Positions 7,934-14,761 of a stretch of 17,692 nucleotides of DNA are shown one piece after another; the stretch's first letter is position 1; the number at the start of each line of letters is the position of its first letter. The position numbers and the translations under genes were made by a program. The DNA comes from an uncultured Planctomycetaceae bacterium (GTDB taxonomy: Bacteria > Planctomycetota > Planctomycetia > Pirellulales > JACPPG01), in contig CAMFLN010000004.1 of the NCBI GenBank assembly GCA_945957305.1, forward strand, positions 1 to 17,692, read 5' to 3'. The notes below the pieces were generated by a model, which did no database searches, was not told the DNA's origin, and was given only the letters and a program-made list of their open reading frames with translations.

Positions 7934-8515
7934 TTACGTGCGCAGCGCTTCCAGTTCGCTCAGTCGGGCTGAGATCTTTTCGTCGTCCGGAATCTCGCCG
8001 CGCTGGCGGCGGTCGGCGAACTCGATCTCGAACTCCTCGAGCGTGTCTTTCAGCGACAAGCGAGTGGTCGGGCTCAAGCGGTCAATGAAAAGCACGCCAT
8101 TCAAATGGTCGGTCTCGTGCTGCACCGCGCGGGCGAACAGGCCATCGATCGTCTCTTCGATTTCCTGTCCGCTCAGGTCGTAGGCGTTGACCGTGATCGT
8201 CTCGGGGCGGCGCACTTGGGCGTACAAGCCCGGCAGGCTCAGGCACCCTTCCTCGGCCTCGGCCGATCCTTTGGGGTCGCTCAGCACCGGGTTGATAAAG
8301 ACCTGCTCCTCTTCGGCTTCGGCCGGGTCGCCGGTGAGGTTCAAGACGAACAGCCGGTAGGGCAAGTCAACCTGGTTGGCGGCCAGCCCAATCCCTTTGG
8401 CCTGGTACATGAGGTCGAACATTTCGCGGACAATTTTCCGCAGGTCGTCGTCGACGCGTCGCAGGGCCTTCGAAGTTCGTCGGAGCGTGGGGTGGGGAAA
8501 ATGGATGATCCGCAA
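7934..8515 (-). CDS. def: Peptide deformylase Def
   Basis: Def removes the formyl group from the N-terminal methionine of new proteins; it is a metal (Fe or Zn) hydrolase. The 193-residue protein has all three family motifs: GIGLAANQ (41-48, with Gln48), EGCLS (metal ligand Cys91), and QHETDHLNG (metal ligands His133 and His137, catalytic Glu134). The start is an unusual TTG at 8515; GGGAGG lies 9 nt upstream and the resulting N-terminus MRIIHFPHPTLR is the family norm, so I trust it. The C-terminus runs about 45 residues past the last motif. It precedes fmt on the same strand and is divergent from the ferredoxin gene; a TATAAT promoter candidate lies upstream. Confidence 0.95.
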   Translation of the reverse strand: MRIIHFPHPTLRRTSKALRRVDDDLRKIVREMFDLMYQAKGIGLAANQVDLPYRLFVLNLTGDPAEAEEEQVFINPVLSDPKGSAEAEEGCLSLPGLYAQVRRPETITVNAYDLSGQEIEETIDGLFARAVQHETDHLNGVLFIDRLSPTTRLSLKDTLEEFEIEFADRRQRGEIPDDEKISARLSELEALRT

Positions 8516-8524
8516 AGCGGGAAG

Positions 8525-8530
8525 CCTCCC
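8525..8530 (-). promoter_or_regulatory. Shine-Dalgarno for the TTG start of def
   Basis: On the minus strand GGGAGG precedes the TTG start codon at 8515 by 9 nt. No ATG or GTG nearby would give the conserved Def N-terminus, so this site supports a non-ATG start. A weak start codon behind a strong binding site could hold expression at a set level. Confidence 0.65.
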
Positions 8531-8574
8531 GGGGGGTCGAAGTATCAGCTCAAGTGATTGAAGTTATTGTGGGA

Positions 8575-8603
8575 ATTATAGTTCTGGCGGCCCCCCGGTA
8601 GAA
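8575..8603 (-). promoter_or_regulatory. Candidate sigma-70-type promoter for def-fmt
   Basis: On the minus strand a perfect -10 hexamer TATAAT (8580-8575) lies 17 bp after a weak -35-like TTCTAC (8603-8598). Transcription would start near 8568, giving a leader of about 50 nt before the TTG of def that includes its GGGAGG. The -10 is good and the -35 poor. Confidence 0.45.
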
Positions 8604-8853
8604 GTCCGTACAGCGGGGGCGGTCCAGCGTAGAAGTGTCCCCTGCCGCGGACTCCACCGCCGTGCCCGCCGCTCTCGGCTGCAGGGCAGGCGCGGTTGGC
8701 GATTGCCTGATTTCCTCCTATGATTGGAAGTCTGGCGGTCCGAAGCTCGTCCAAGTTCCGTAAGTTGCCACTGTAGCCGCCGATAAATTGCGGTGGGTCG
8801 TCGCCCGCCCTGTGTGCTCCGTTCGTCGTTCTGTTTTCGAGGATTCGATCGTC

Positions 8854-9246
8854 ATGGCCAAACAAGGCCCTCGCAAGAAGCTGCCGAAAGAACTCGCCGT
8901 CATCAACGCCGACAACTGCACCGGTTGCGAGGCGTGTCTGGAGGTCTGCCCTGTCGACTGCATCATGAAAGTGCAGCAGTACGACGCGATGTTCAATTTG
9001 CAAAGCTGGTGCGAAATCGACATCGAGCGCTGCGTCGGCTGCGAGGTGTGCGTGCACATCCCGCGCAAGAAGACCGATCCCTATGAATTGACGGTCTGTC
9101 CTTGGAACGCGATCGAAATGGTTCCCACCGAAGAGGTGGCGCAAGTCGTGGCCCAGATCGGCGGCCCGCCCGCCTACATCCAGGAAAACTGGGATCGCCT
9201 GGTGGGGACGGCGCAGCACCTGGCCGAGTTGAAGGCGAGCGGCTGA
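8854..9246 (+). CDS. Dicluster [4Fe-4S] ferredoxin with unusual second motif
   Basis: The 130-residue protein is a small soluble electron carrier. The first motif is standard: Cys22, Cys25, Cys28 and Cys32-Pro in CTGCEACLEVCPVDC, with an extra Cys36. The second has Cys60, Cys63 and Cys66 (CVGCEVC), but the fourth cysteine is Cys82 in VCPWNAIEMV, 15 residues later instead of the usual 3. By analogy with other dicluster ferredoxins Cys32 should complete the second cluster and Cys82 the first. Residues 91-130 form a C-terminal extension that may be helical (AQVVAQIGGPPAYIQENWDRLVGTAQHLAEL). The start at ATG 8854 follows GAGGA at 8839; an in-frame ATG at 8788 would add unconserved sequence. No redox partner gene lies beside it, so the electron donor and acceptor are unknown. 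Confidence 0.88.
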   Translation: MAKQGPRKKLPKELAVINADNCTGCEACLEVCPVDCIMKVQQYDAMFNLQSWCEIDIERCVGCEVCVHIPRKKTDPYELTVCPWNAIEMVPTEEVAQVVAQIGGPPAYIQENWDRLVGTAQHLAELKASG

Positions 9247-9282
9247 GCGCTCGCCACTTCGGAGTAGAAGAATTCGCGCCGT

Positions 9283-9312
9283 GGCCAGCGCACCCGGGTG
9301 CCCTCTTTGGCC
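9283..9312 (+). terminator. Two-part stem-loop after the ferredoxin gene
   Basis: The 12-bp perfect palindrome GCACCCGGGTGC (9290-9301) sits inside an outer stem of GGCCA (9283-9287) and TGGCC (9308-9312), starting 37 bp after the ferredoxin stop. It is a plausible transcript end or RNA-stabilising structure. There is no T-run, so termination is inferred from position only. Confidence 0.35.
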
Positions 9313-9434
9313 GCGTCGGCAAAATTCGTCCGGTTTCCGTCGCGCGCCGTCTTTCGACAGCGTGAATCAACCGGTATCTTCGTTTTTGCCGTCACCGGGA
9401 CCATTCACCCAACTCTTCGAATTCTTGCACTGCC

Positions 9435-10201
9435 ATGCACATCAAAGACGCGACGTTTCTGGTAACCGGGGGTGGGTCAGGCTTGGGAGCCGCGACGGTG
9501 CGCGAACTGGTGACGGCCGGCGGCCGAGCGATCATCGCCGACGTCAACGAGGAGGCGGGGCGCTCCTTGGCCGGCGAATTGGGTAACGCCGCGCGGTTTG
9601 TCAAAACCGACGTCACTGACGAAGCCAGCGTGCAGGCCGCCGTGGACGAGCCGTGCGGACGTTCGGCAATTTGCGCGGCGCGGTCAATTGCGCCGGCATC
9701 GGCATCGCGGCCCGCGTGCTGGGGCGCGACGGCATCCACGACCTGGGCGTGTTCGCCCGCGTGATTCAGATCAACTTGATCGGCACGTTCAACGTGATTC
9801 GTTTGTCGGCCGCCGCGATGGCGCAAGGCGAGCCGCTGGCCGACGGCGAGCGCGGCGTGATCGTCAACACGGCCAGCGTGGCCGCCTTCGACGGCCAGAT
9901 CGGCCAGGCCGCTTATTCCGCCTCGAAGGGGGGCGTGGTTGGCATGACCCTGCCCATCGCGCGCGAGTTTGCCAAGCTGGGCATTCGCGTCGTGACCATC
10001 GCGCCGGGCTTGTTCAACACGCCGATGATGGCCGCCCTGCCCGAAGAAGCGAAAAAATCGCTCGGCGCGCAGGTGCCGTTTCCGCCGCGGCTGGGCAATC
10101 CGAGTGAGTACGCGGCGCTGGTGCGGCACATCGCCGAGAACATCATGCTCAACGGCGAAACCATCCGCCTGGACGGCGCGATCCGCATGGCGCCGAAATA
10201 G
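9435..10201 (+). CDS. HSD10-like short-chain dehydrogenase (3-hydroxyacyl-CoA dehydrogenase type 2), frameshifted
   Basis: The reading frame is broken: residues 1-72 are encoded from ATG 9435 up to about 9650, and the rest lies in another frame from there to the TAA/TAG-side end at 10201. Adding one G at about 9650/9651 (GACGAG-CCGTGCGG to GACGAGGCCGTGCGG) restores a continuous 255-residue protein. That protein is a classical [11 protein letters not shown] cofactor loop at 11-18, Asp36 favouring NAD, NCAGIG at 85-90, Ser148 in NTAS, and Tyr161/Lys165 in YSASKGG. The stretch [27 protein letters not shown] and the end [13 protein letters not shown] closely match human HSD10, which oxidises short and branched 3-hydroxyacyl-CoAs. 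All catalytic residues are intact and there is no further damage, so I favour a sequencing or assembly error over a true pseudogene. Substrate is inferred from similarity only. Confidence 0.85.
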
Positions 10202-10358
10202 CTTTTGTGATCAACCGGCCAGTTCGCGCGGCGGCGATTGCGAGATTTTGATTAGTCTTGCGCAAGTTCGCTCATAAAGCTTGAATTCGGCCCTGCGCAG
10301 TTCTTACGCTTGCGCGTGACGCTGTAGAAATCAATTCCGCGCAAAGGCCCATCCCCTC

Positions 10359-11435
10359 ATGTCGACTGCCGATGTCAGCCGCTCCGCGCCGCAAGCATTC
10401 TCCGTGCGACGCGTGCTTCTCACGCTCATGCCAATTGTCGCCCTGCTGGGCGGCTACGTCGCTTACCAGCGCCACGCCTATCAGGCCGAAGCGCAACAGG
10501 AAGGGGAACGGCTGCTGCTGGGAACCTTGGGATTGGCAAAACCCACGAAGAACAAGCTCGACGCGCGTTTTGTCGATGCGGATGGCGATCTCGTGGCTGA
10601 CGCACCGCAAGATACTACGAAATGGATCGATCCCGATGTTTTGCACTTCTCCTACATTGCCGGCGAGGATGCGCGCCGGCAGCAAGATGTTTGGCAGCAA
10701 TTCTGCGAAGCGCTAGCCACAGCAACCGGCAAGAAAGTGGAATACTTGCTGCTTGACTCGCCCGAAGACCAGCTGCGCGCGCTGCTTGATGGCCGCTTGG
10801 AAATCGCGGGCGTGAATACCGGCAATGTCCCTACGGCGGTGAATGCCTGCGGCTTCGTGCCGGTTTCGACGTTGGGCGCCGGCGAAGGTTCGTTCGGCTA
10901 CGCGGTCAATTTCCTGGTGCCCGCCGGCAGCTCGCTGCAAAGCATCCAAGACGTGCGCGGCAAGACGATCGCGCTGACCGAGAAAGGAAGTAATTCCGGC
11001 TATAAAGCGCCGCTAGTGCTGCTGATGAGCGATTTCAATATCTTTCCGCAACGCGATTTCGATTGGGTTTACACGTTCGGTCACGAGGCGTCGATCAAAG
11101 GAATCGCCGCCGGCAAGTATCAGGTGGCCCCCGTCGCCAGCGACATGTTGGCCCGCGCGATCGCCCGCGGCGGGATTACGCCGGAACAGTACCGTGTGAT
11201 TTACGTCTCTGAGCGATTCCCCCCGGCGGCGCTGGGTTACGTCTACAACTTGAAGCCAGAGCTCGCGGCGAAGATCGCCGAGGTTCTAAAGACGTTTCCC
11301 TGGCAGGGAACGGCCCTCGAACAGGAATTCGCTCCGGCCGGCGATACGGAATTCGTGCCCGTGAATTACAAGAACGATTGGGCACTGATCCGCCGCATTG
11401 ACGATGCGATGGGCACGACGCACGTCGTCAAATAG
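10359..11435 (+). CDS. Membrane-anchored PhnD-type phosphate/phosphonate-binding protein
   Basis: The 358-residue protein belongs to the phosphate/phosphite/phosphonate ABC-transporter substrate-binding family (PhnD-like, periplasmic type 2 fold). An N-terminal helix at about 19-36 (LLTLMPIVALLGGYVAY) with basic residues before it looks like an uncleaved anchor, with no lipobox cysteine. Residues 73-81 read DADGDLVAD, a D-x-D-x-D-x3-D calcium-loop-like pattern. The binding domain starts near DVLHFSYIAGEDARRQQDVWQQF (93-115), with LLDGRLEIAGVNTG, DVRGKTIALTEKGSNSGYKAP (198-218, the PhnD ligand-loop region) and a C-terminal lobe ending about residue 315. No permease or ATPase gene is adjacent, so it may serve a distant transporter or act as a sensor. 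The stop codon overlaps heptad repeat copy 2. Confidence 0.85.
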   Translation: MSTADVSRSAPQAFSVRRVLLTLMPIVALLGGYVAYQRHAYQAEAQQEGERLLLGTLGLAKPTKNKLDARFVDADGDLVADAPQDTTKWIDPDVLHFSYIAGEDARRQQDVWQQFCEALATATGKKVEYLLLDSPEDQLRALLDGRLEIAGVNTGNVPTAVNACGFVPVSTLGAGEGSFGYAVNFLVPAGSSLQSIQDVRGKTIALTEKGSNSGYKAPLVLLMSDFNIFPQRDFDWVYTFGHEASIKGIAAGKYQVAPVASDMLARAIARGGITPEQYRVIYVSERFPPAALGYVYNLKPELAAKIAEVLKTFPWQGTALEQEFAPAGDTEFVPVNYKNDWALIRRIDDAMGTTHVVK

Positions 11436-11477
11436 CGGGCAGTAGACAGTTGCCAGTAACCGGTAGTTAGTCGTTGG
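11431..11477 (+). repeat. Dispersed heptad repeat, copy 2 (short form)
   Basis: It starts with AATAGCGGGCAG (11431-11442), whose TAG is the stop codon of the PhnD-type gene, and continues directly into 7-bp units TAGACAG, TTGCCAG, TAACCGG, TAGTTAG, TCGTTGG (11443-11477). The purine-rich middle found in copies 1 and 3 is missing, so this is a shorter or deleted version of the same element. Confidence 0.7.
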
Positions 11478-11506
11478 ACGGGAGAGTACAGCGGAAAAAT
11501 TCGAAT

Positions 11507-11527
11507 CCTCTCCGCTGGCGGGTGAGG
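11507..11527. repeat. CCTCTCC hairpin next to heptad repeat copy 2
   Basis: CCTCTCC (11507-11513) pairs with GGTGAGG (11521-11527) at six of seven positions around the loop GCTGGCG. It stands about 30 bp after the heptads, comparable to the hairpin after copy 1, which suggests both parts belong to one composite intergenic repeat. Confidence 0.4.
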
Positions 11528-11818
11528 GGAAAGCGTTCACGACTTGTCGGCTGCAGGCGGAGCGCTGTCGGCAGTTCAAAACTGCGGTGGCCGTTGCGCG
11601 GCAAGTCTTCGCCGTCGTCGAGTAACGATTCGCAGGCAGCCATCGGGCGCAAAAAGAATGCCACCAGGTCGCTTCGGAAAGCAACCTGGTGGCGGCGCGG
11701 GAAGAAAGGTTCGTGCACAACGGCGTCCGTGGACGCAGTTAGTCTCGGTGCGGCGTATCGTGATGCGGATTCAAACGGATTGCCGGCGACGGAAACTAAT
11801 GTCGTGGAACCAAAGGTC

Positions 11819-11910
11819 AGGTCGAAATCGAGGGTGACGATCAACCTGACGCCCGGCACTATAGAGTGCCAGCATTCGATTCGTATCAGCGTCAAGTTAG
11901 ATTTTGACTT
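11819..11910. repeat. Long imperfect inverted repeat with central hairpin
   Basis: The arm at 11819-11839 and the reverse complement of 11890-11910 agree at 15 of 21 positions, and three of the six differences would be G-U pairs in a plus-strand RNA. The centre holds GGCACT-ATAG-AGTGCC (11855-11870), a perfect 6-bp hairpin nearly concentric with the outer arms. A competing stem is GTCAGGT (11816-11822) with ACCTGAC (11844-11850). It could be a foldback (MITE/REP-like) element or a structured 3' RNA; no transposase or target duplication is visible. Confidence 0.5.
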
Positions 11911-11952
11911 AATCCACTTCGCCGGTTGTCGCCCCACCTAGGTTGGCGAACT

Positions 11953-12681
11953 TTAACGATGGGCCTTGGCCTTTTCGGTCAAGCGAGAGACCACGGCCGC
12001 GAATTCCTTGCGCGCCGCGGTGTAGCCGTCGACAGTTTTCTTATCGCTGCCGCGCAGATAGTCGAGAATGATTTTCTCGGCGCCGACAAACTCATCCGCG
12101 ATCTCGGCGACGGCCGCCGCGATGCGCACGGGTATGCTGGCGACGCCGTTGGTATCGCCGTGAAGTAAGTCTCCCTGCGCGACGGTCAAGCCGCCGACGC
12201 GCACCGGCAAGCCGACGTGCAGCATGTGGCAGTAGCCGTGCGAGCAGATCGTGCCACCGGTGAAGACCGGATAGCCAATCGCGCGGACCTGGTCGAGGTC
12301 ACGCCCCGCGCCGCTAGTGATCAGCCCGACCGAGCCGTAGGCCTGATACGTCGAGCACATGATTTCGCCGAACGTGGCCGCGACCGGAGGATCGTCGAGA
12401 TCCTGAAAGACAATCACGGCGGGGCCGGGCAATTCGCCGAACGTCGCCAATTGCTTTTCGATCGAGCTGTAGGCGTCGCCGCCGGCGGGCGGAGCGTCAC
12501 TACGGAAAGCCGTGGTGCAGGCAAAGCCCACCATCGGCGGCATTTCTGGGAAGCAGGACTTGATACGACCATCCATGTAACCGCGATTGCGCGGGATGAC
12601 ATCGAACAACTCGATGACGTTGCAGATCGTGGGCGTGTCGAACTTGCGAAGCTTGTCGAGCGTGGCGGCGGTAATGGCCAT
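11953..12681 (-). CDS. RraA-family protein (HMG/CHA aldolase-like)
   Basis: The 242-residue protein belongs to the RraA / demethylmenaquinone methyltransferase-like family, which includes RNase E inhibitors and class II pyruvate aldolases acting on 4-hydroxy-4-methyl-2-oxoglutarate-type substrates. Visible motifs are DTPTICNVIE (near 15-24), GEIMCSTYQAYGSVGLITSGAGRDLDQVRAIGYPVF with the conserved Gly-Arg-Asp used in metal and substrate binding, HVGLPVRVGGLTVAQGDLLHGDTNGVASIP, and a C-terminal helical extension ending KAKAHR. It is longer than E. coli RraA (about 160), so a metabolic lyase-type member is more likely than an RNase E regulator. I chose ATG 12681 with a weak AGG 9 nt upstream; an alternative TTG lies at 12690. 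It follows pntB on the same strand after 218 bp, separated by a repeat, so it is probably independent. The exact substrate cannot be read from sequence. Confidence 0.85.
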   Translation of the reverse strand: MAITAATLDKLRKFDTPTICNVIELFDVIPRNRGYMDGRIKSCFPEMPPMVGFACTTAFRSDAPPAGGDAYSSIEKQLATFGELPGPAVIVFQDLDDPPVAATFGEIMCSTYQAYGSVGLITSGAGRDLDQVRAIGYPVFTGGTICSHGYCHMLHVGLPVRVGGLTVAQGDLLHGDTNGVASIPVRIAAAVAEIADEFVGAEKIILDYLRGSDKKTVDGYTAARKEFAAVVSRLTEKAKAHR

Positions 12682-12824
12682 GTGCGGCAACCTGTTTCCG
12701 AAAAGAAGGCATTTACGACATGGGCAAAACTACCAAGCAGGCGCCGCGCGTCAAGCGACGAGGCACCCCGACCACAACAAGGAAGCATTTGCGGCGGCGA
12801 CAGGGAGCATTCTTGATCGACTAT

Positions 12825-12897
12825 CTAATTACCGGCTACTGACTACTAACTACTCTCTTCACTCTTCCTCACTGCCCTCCGCCCGCTGCCCACTATT
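12825..12897 (-). repeat. Dispersed heptad repeat, copy 3
   Basis: Read on the minus strand it begins AATAGTGGGCAG (12897-12886), 2 bp after the pntB stop, passes through a purine-rich middle resembling copy 1 (GGGCAGTGAGGAAGAG), and ends in four 7-bp units TAGTTAG, TAGTCAG, TAGCCGG, TAATTAG (12852-12825). Copies 1 and 3 are about 71 and 73 bp long and share end, middle and heptads. Confidence 0.75.
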
Positions 12898-12899
12898 TC

Positions 12900-14324
12900 T
12901 CAGTGCATCCCCGTCTCGCCCGTGAGCGCTTTGACCAGGTCACTGACCACTGTTTTGGCGTCGCCGAAGAGCATCCAGGTCGCGTCGCCGTAGTACAGTT
13001 CGTTGTCGATTCCCGCGAAGCCAGGGTTTTTGCTGCGCTTAATGGCAAAGACGGTGCGCGCTTTGTCCGCCTCGATGATCGGCATGCCGTAGATCGGGCT
13101 CGAACGGTCGTGCCGCGCCGCCGGGTTCACGATGTCGTTGGCGCCGATGACCAGGGCCACGTCGACGTGCGGCATTTCGGCGTTTATTTCATCCATTTCG
13201 ACGAGGTCGTTGTACGGAATCTCGGCCTCGGCCAAAAGCACGTTCATATGGCCAGGCATGCGACCTGCGACCGGATGAATGGCAAACTTCACCGTGGCGC
13301 CGTTTTTCTTCAGAAAGTCATACAGCTCGCGGACGCGATGATGTGCTTGCGCCACGGCCATACCATAGCCGGGCACAATCACGACGTGCCGCGCCATTTC
13401 CAGGATCTGCGCCGCCCCCTCGATCGTTTCGCTCTTGTAGTTTTGCTCCGTACCAGTCGCCGCCGCGGCCTTAACCTGGCCAAACGCACCAAACAGGACA
13501 TTCAAGAACGAACGGTTCATCGCCCGGCACATGATGATCGACAAGATCAAGCCGCTCGAACCATCAAGGGCGCCGGCGGTGATCAGCAGCTTGTTATCGA
13601 GCACGAATCCCATCGCCACGGCCGACAGCCCTGCGTAGGAGTTTAAAATCGAGATCACCGTCGGCATATCGGCGCCGCCAATCGGAATGATCAACAGCAC
13701 GCCAAAGGCGAGCGCGAGAACCACGATCGACAAGAACGCCAGCGCAGACCAACTCTCGGCGGGGAAAAGCACCAGCGCCGCCCCCAGTCCTACGGCCAAC
13801 AGAAGCAGCCCGATGTTTCCAATGTTTTGCAGCGGGTAAGTGATCGGCCGCTGCGGAACCCATTTCAGTTCTTGTAGCTTGCCGGCCGCCATCAAGCTGC
13901 CAGTGAAAGTGACGAAGCCCAGAATCACTTCGGCCACGAGCGCCGCGGTGCGAAACGGGGTCAACCGTTCGATCCCTTCGCCGCGCATGACGAAGTATTC
14001 GGCCGTGCCGACCAATCCCGTGGCCAGGCCGCCAAAGGCGTGCGAGAGCGCCGTGCGCTGCGGCACGGCCGTTAGCGGCACACGTGACAACGGCACACCC
14101 ACGGCGAATCCGGCCACGATGGCGCCGAGAATCCACAGCTGATGTTCGAGCTGGCCGTAGGCGGCTGCCACTTCGATCCACGTGGCCACCACCGCGAGAA
14201 CCATGGCCACAATGCCGAAAGTGACCCCGCGACGGGCCGTTTTGGGATCGTTCATCCCGTGCAACGACAGGACGAACAGAGCCGTGGCCACGACGTAAGC
14301 CAGCTGTACCGCGGAGTGAATCAT
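12900..14324 (-). CDS. pntB: NAD(P) transhydrogenase subunit beta PntB
   Basis: PntB forms part of the inner-membrane proton-translocating transhydrogenase, which uses the proton gradient to make NADPH from NADH. The 474-residue protein has about nine membrane helices over residues 1-280 (domain II), including LSHAFGGLATGLVGTAEY and GFVTFTGSLMAAGKLQE, IIPIGGADMPTVISILNSYAGLSAVAMGF and GSSGLILSIIMCRAMNRS. The NADP-binding domain III follows, with the fingerprint GYGMAVAQ (319-326), HPVAGRMPGHMNVLLAEA, GANDIVNPAA and SSPIYGMPI. All core motifs are intact and length is normal. Its ATG overlaps the pntAB stop in an ATGA, so the two are translationally coupled. A dispersed repeat starts 2 bp after the stop. 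Confidence 0.97.
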   Translation of the reverse strand: MIHSAVQLAYVVATALFVLSLHGMNDPKTARRGVTFGIVAMVLAVVATWIEVAAAYGQLEHQLWILGAIVAGFAVGVPLSRVPLTAVPQRTALSHAFGGLATGLVGTAEYFVMRGEGIERLTPFRTAALVAEVILGFVTFTGSLMAAGKLQELKWVPQRPITYPLQNIGNIGLLLLAVGLGAALVLFPAESWSALAFLSIVVLALAFGVLLIIPIGGADMPTVISILNSYAGLSAVAMGFVLDNKLLITAGALDGSSGLILSIIMCRAMNRSFLNVLFGAFGQVKAAAATGTEQNYKSETIEGAAQILEMARHVVIVPGYGMAVAQAHHRVRELYDFLKKNGATVKFAIHPVAGRMPGHMNVLLAEAEIPYNDLVEMDEINAEMPHVDVALVIGANDIVNPAARHDRSSPIYGMPIIEADKARTVFAIKRSKNPGFAGIDNELYYGDATWMLFGDAKTVVSDLVKALTGETGMH

Positions 14325-14761
14325 GGCGATCGGCCGTCACGAGCCTCGGTCGCCTTGAACATCTTCAACATGCGATCCGTGATCAGGAAACCGCTGACGA
14401 TATTGGTCATCGAGGCAAACAACGCCACGGCGCCCAGCAGCCGAATCGGCGCCGGGTAGTCCGCACCGGTCACGATGATTGCCCCGACCACTGCGATCGC
14501 CGAGATGGCGTTCGTCAATGACATCAGCGGCGTGTACAAGAGCCGCGATACGCGACGAATTACCCCCAAGCCGACAAACGTCGCCAGCACGAAGACAAAG
14601 AGCATCGACCAATAGTCGAGCGCCGGGGCGGCGTGACTTGCCGGGGAGAGATCCGTTGGCGCGATTTCTTCGGCCAGCACCGCTGCCGGACAACACATCG
14701 AGCTCAGCACCGTGATCAATGTCAGCATTGCGCATCGAGACATGAGGGCACGCGCTCGCAT
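14321..14761 (-). CDS. pntAB: NAD(P) transhydrogenase alpha subunit, membrane part (PntAB type)
   Basis: This 146-residue protein is the membrane segment of the transhydrogenase alpha subunit, encoded separately from the NAD-binding part. Residues 50-67, 82-98 and 105-127 are hydrophobic helices containing SMLFVFVLATFVGLGVIRRV, TPLMSLTNAISAIAVVGAII and LLGAVALFASMTNIVSGFLITDRML, all typical of PntA domain II. Residues 1-30 look like an extra signal peptide: basic start, hydrophobic core, and AVLA-EE as a possible cleavage site. I prefer ATG 14761 (GGAA about 10 nt upstream); a GTG at 14776 would add five residues. The ATGA overlap with pntB shows coupling. The NAD(H)-binding PntAA, normally the gene before it, is not here: the upstream neighbour is the divergent pabA. 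Confidence 0.88.
   Translation of the reverse strand: MRARALMSRCAMLTLITVLSSMCCPAAVLAEEIAPTDLSPASHAAPALDYWSMLFVFVLATFVGLGVIRRVSRLLYTPLMSLTNAISAIAVVGAIIVTGADYPAPIRLLGAVALFASMTNIVSGFLITDRMLKMFKATEARDGRSP

Larger units (their letters stand above)
8516..8853. other. Divergent intergenic region between def and ferredoxin
   Basis: This 338-bp stretch holds the def promoter and ribosome binding site at its left end, a GC-rich foldback (GCCCCC at 8590-8595 with GGGGGC at 8615-8620), and GAGGA at 8839-8843 before the ferredoxin ATG. On the minus strand a frame ending at 8545 is open through it and reads as Gly/Pro/Tyr/Asn-rich (for example FYAGPPPLYGLLPGG), but its only ATG lies antisense inside the ferredoxin gene and the def promoter overlaps its end. 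I see no supported gene here. Confidence 0.55.
11436..11952. other. Intergenic region of 517 bp with repeats, no supported gene
   Basis: This gap lies between two convergent genes. It contains the heptad repeat copy 2, the CCTCTCC hairpin, and a long imperfect inverted repeat near its right end. Frames of up to about 155 codons are open on both strands, but they overlap each other, lack ribosome binding sites, have arginine/serine-rich shadow composition, and resemble no family I know. I see no gene, promoter or tRNA here. Confidence 0.6.

Noticed and set aside
8545..9219. Minus-strand open frame of 224 codons with a Gly/Pro/Tyr-rich end
   Set aside because: Most of it is antisense to the ferredoxin gene, its only ATG lies there, and its 3' end overlaps the def promoter. 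The Gly-rich end looks protein-like but has no supported start.
11467..11941. Open frames of about 155 codons on both strands in the gap after the PhnD-type gene
   Set aside because: They overlap each other and the repeats, lack ribosome binding sites, and resemble no known protein.
7788..12897. Heptad repeats as a CRISPR array
   Set aside because: Units are only 7 bp, directly adjacent and degenerate, with no spacers and no cas genes.
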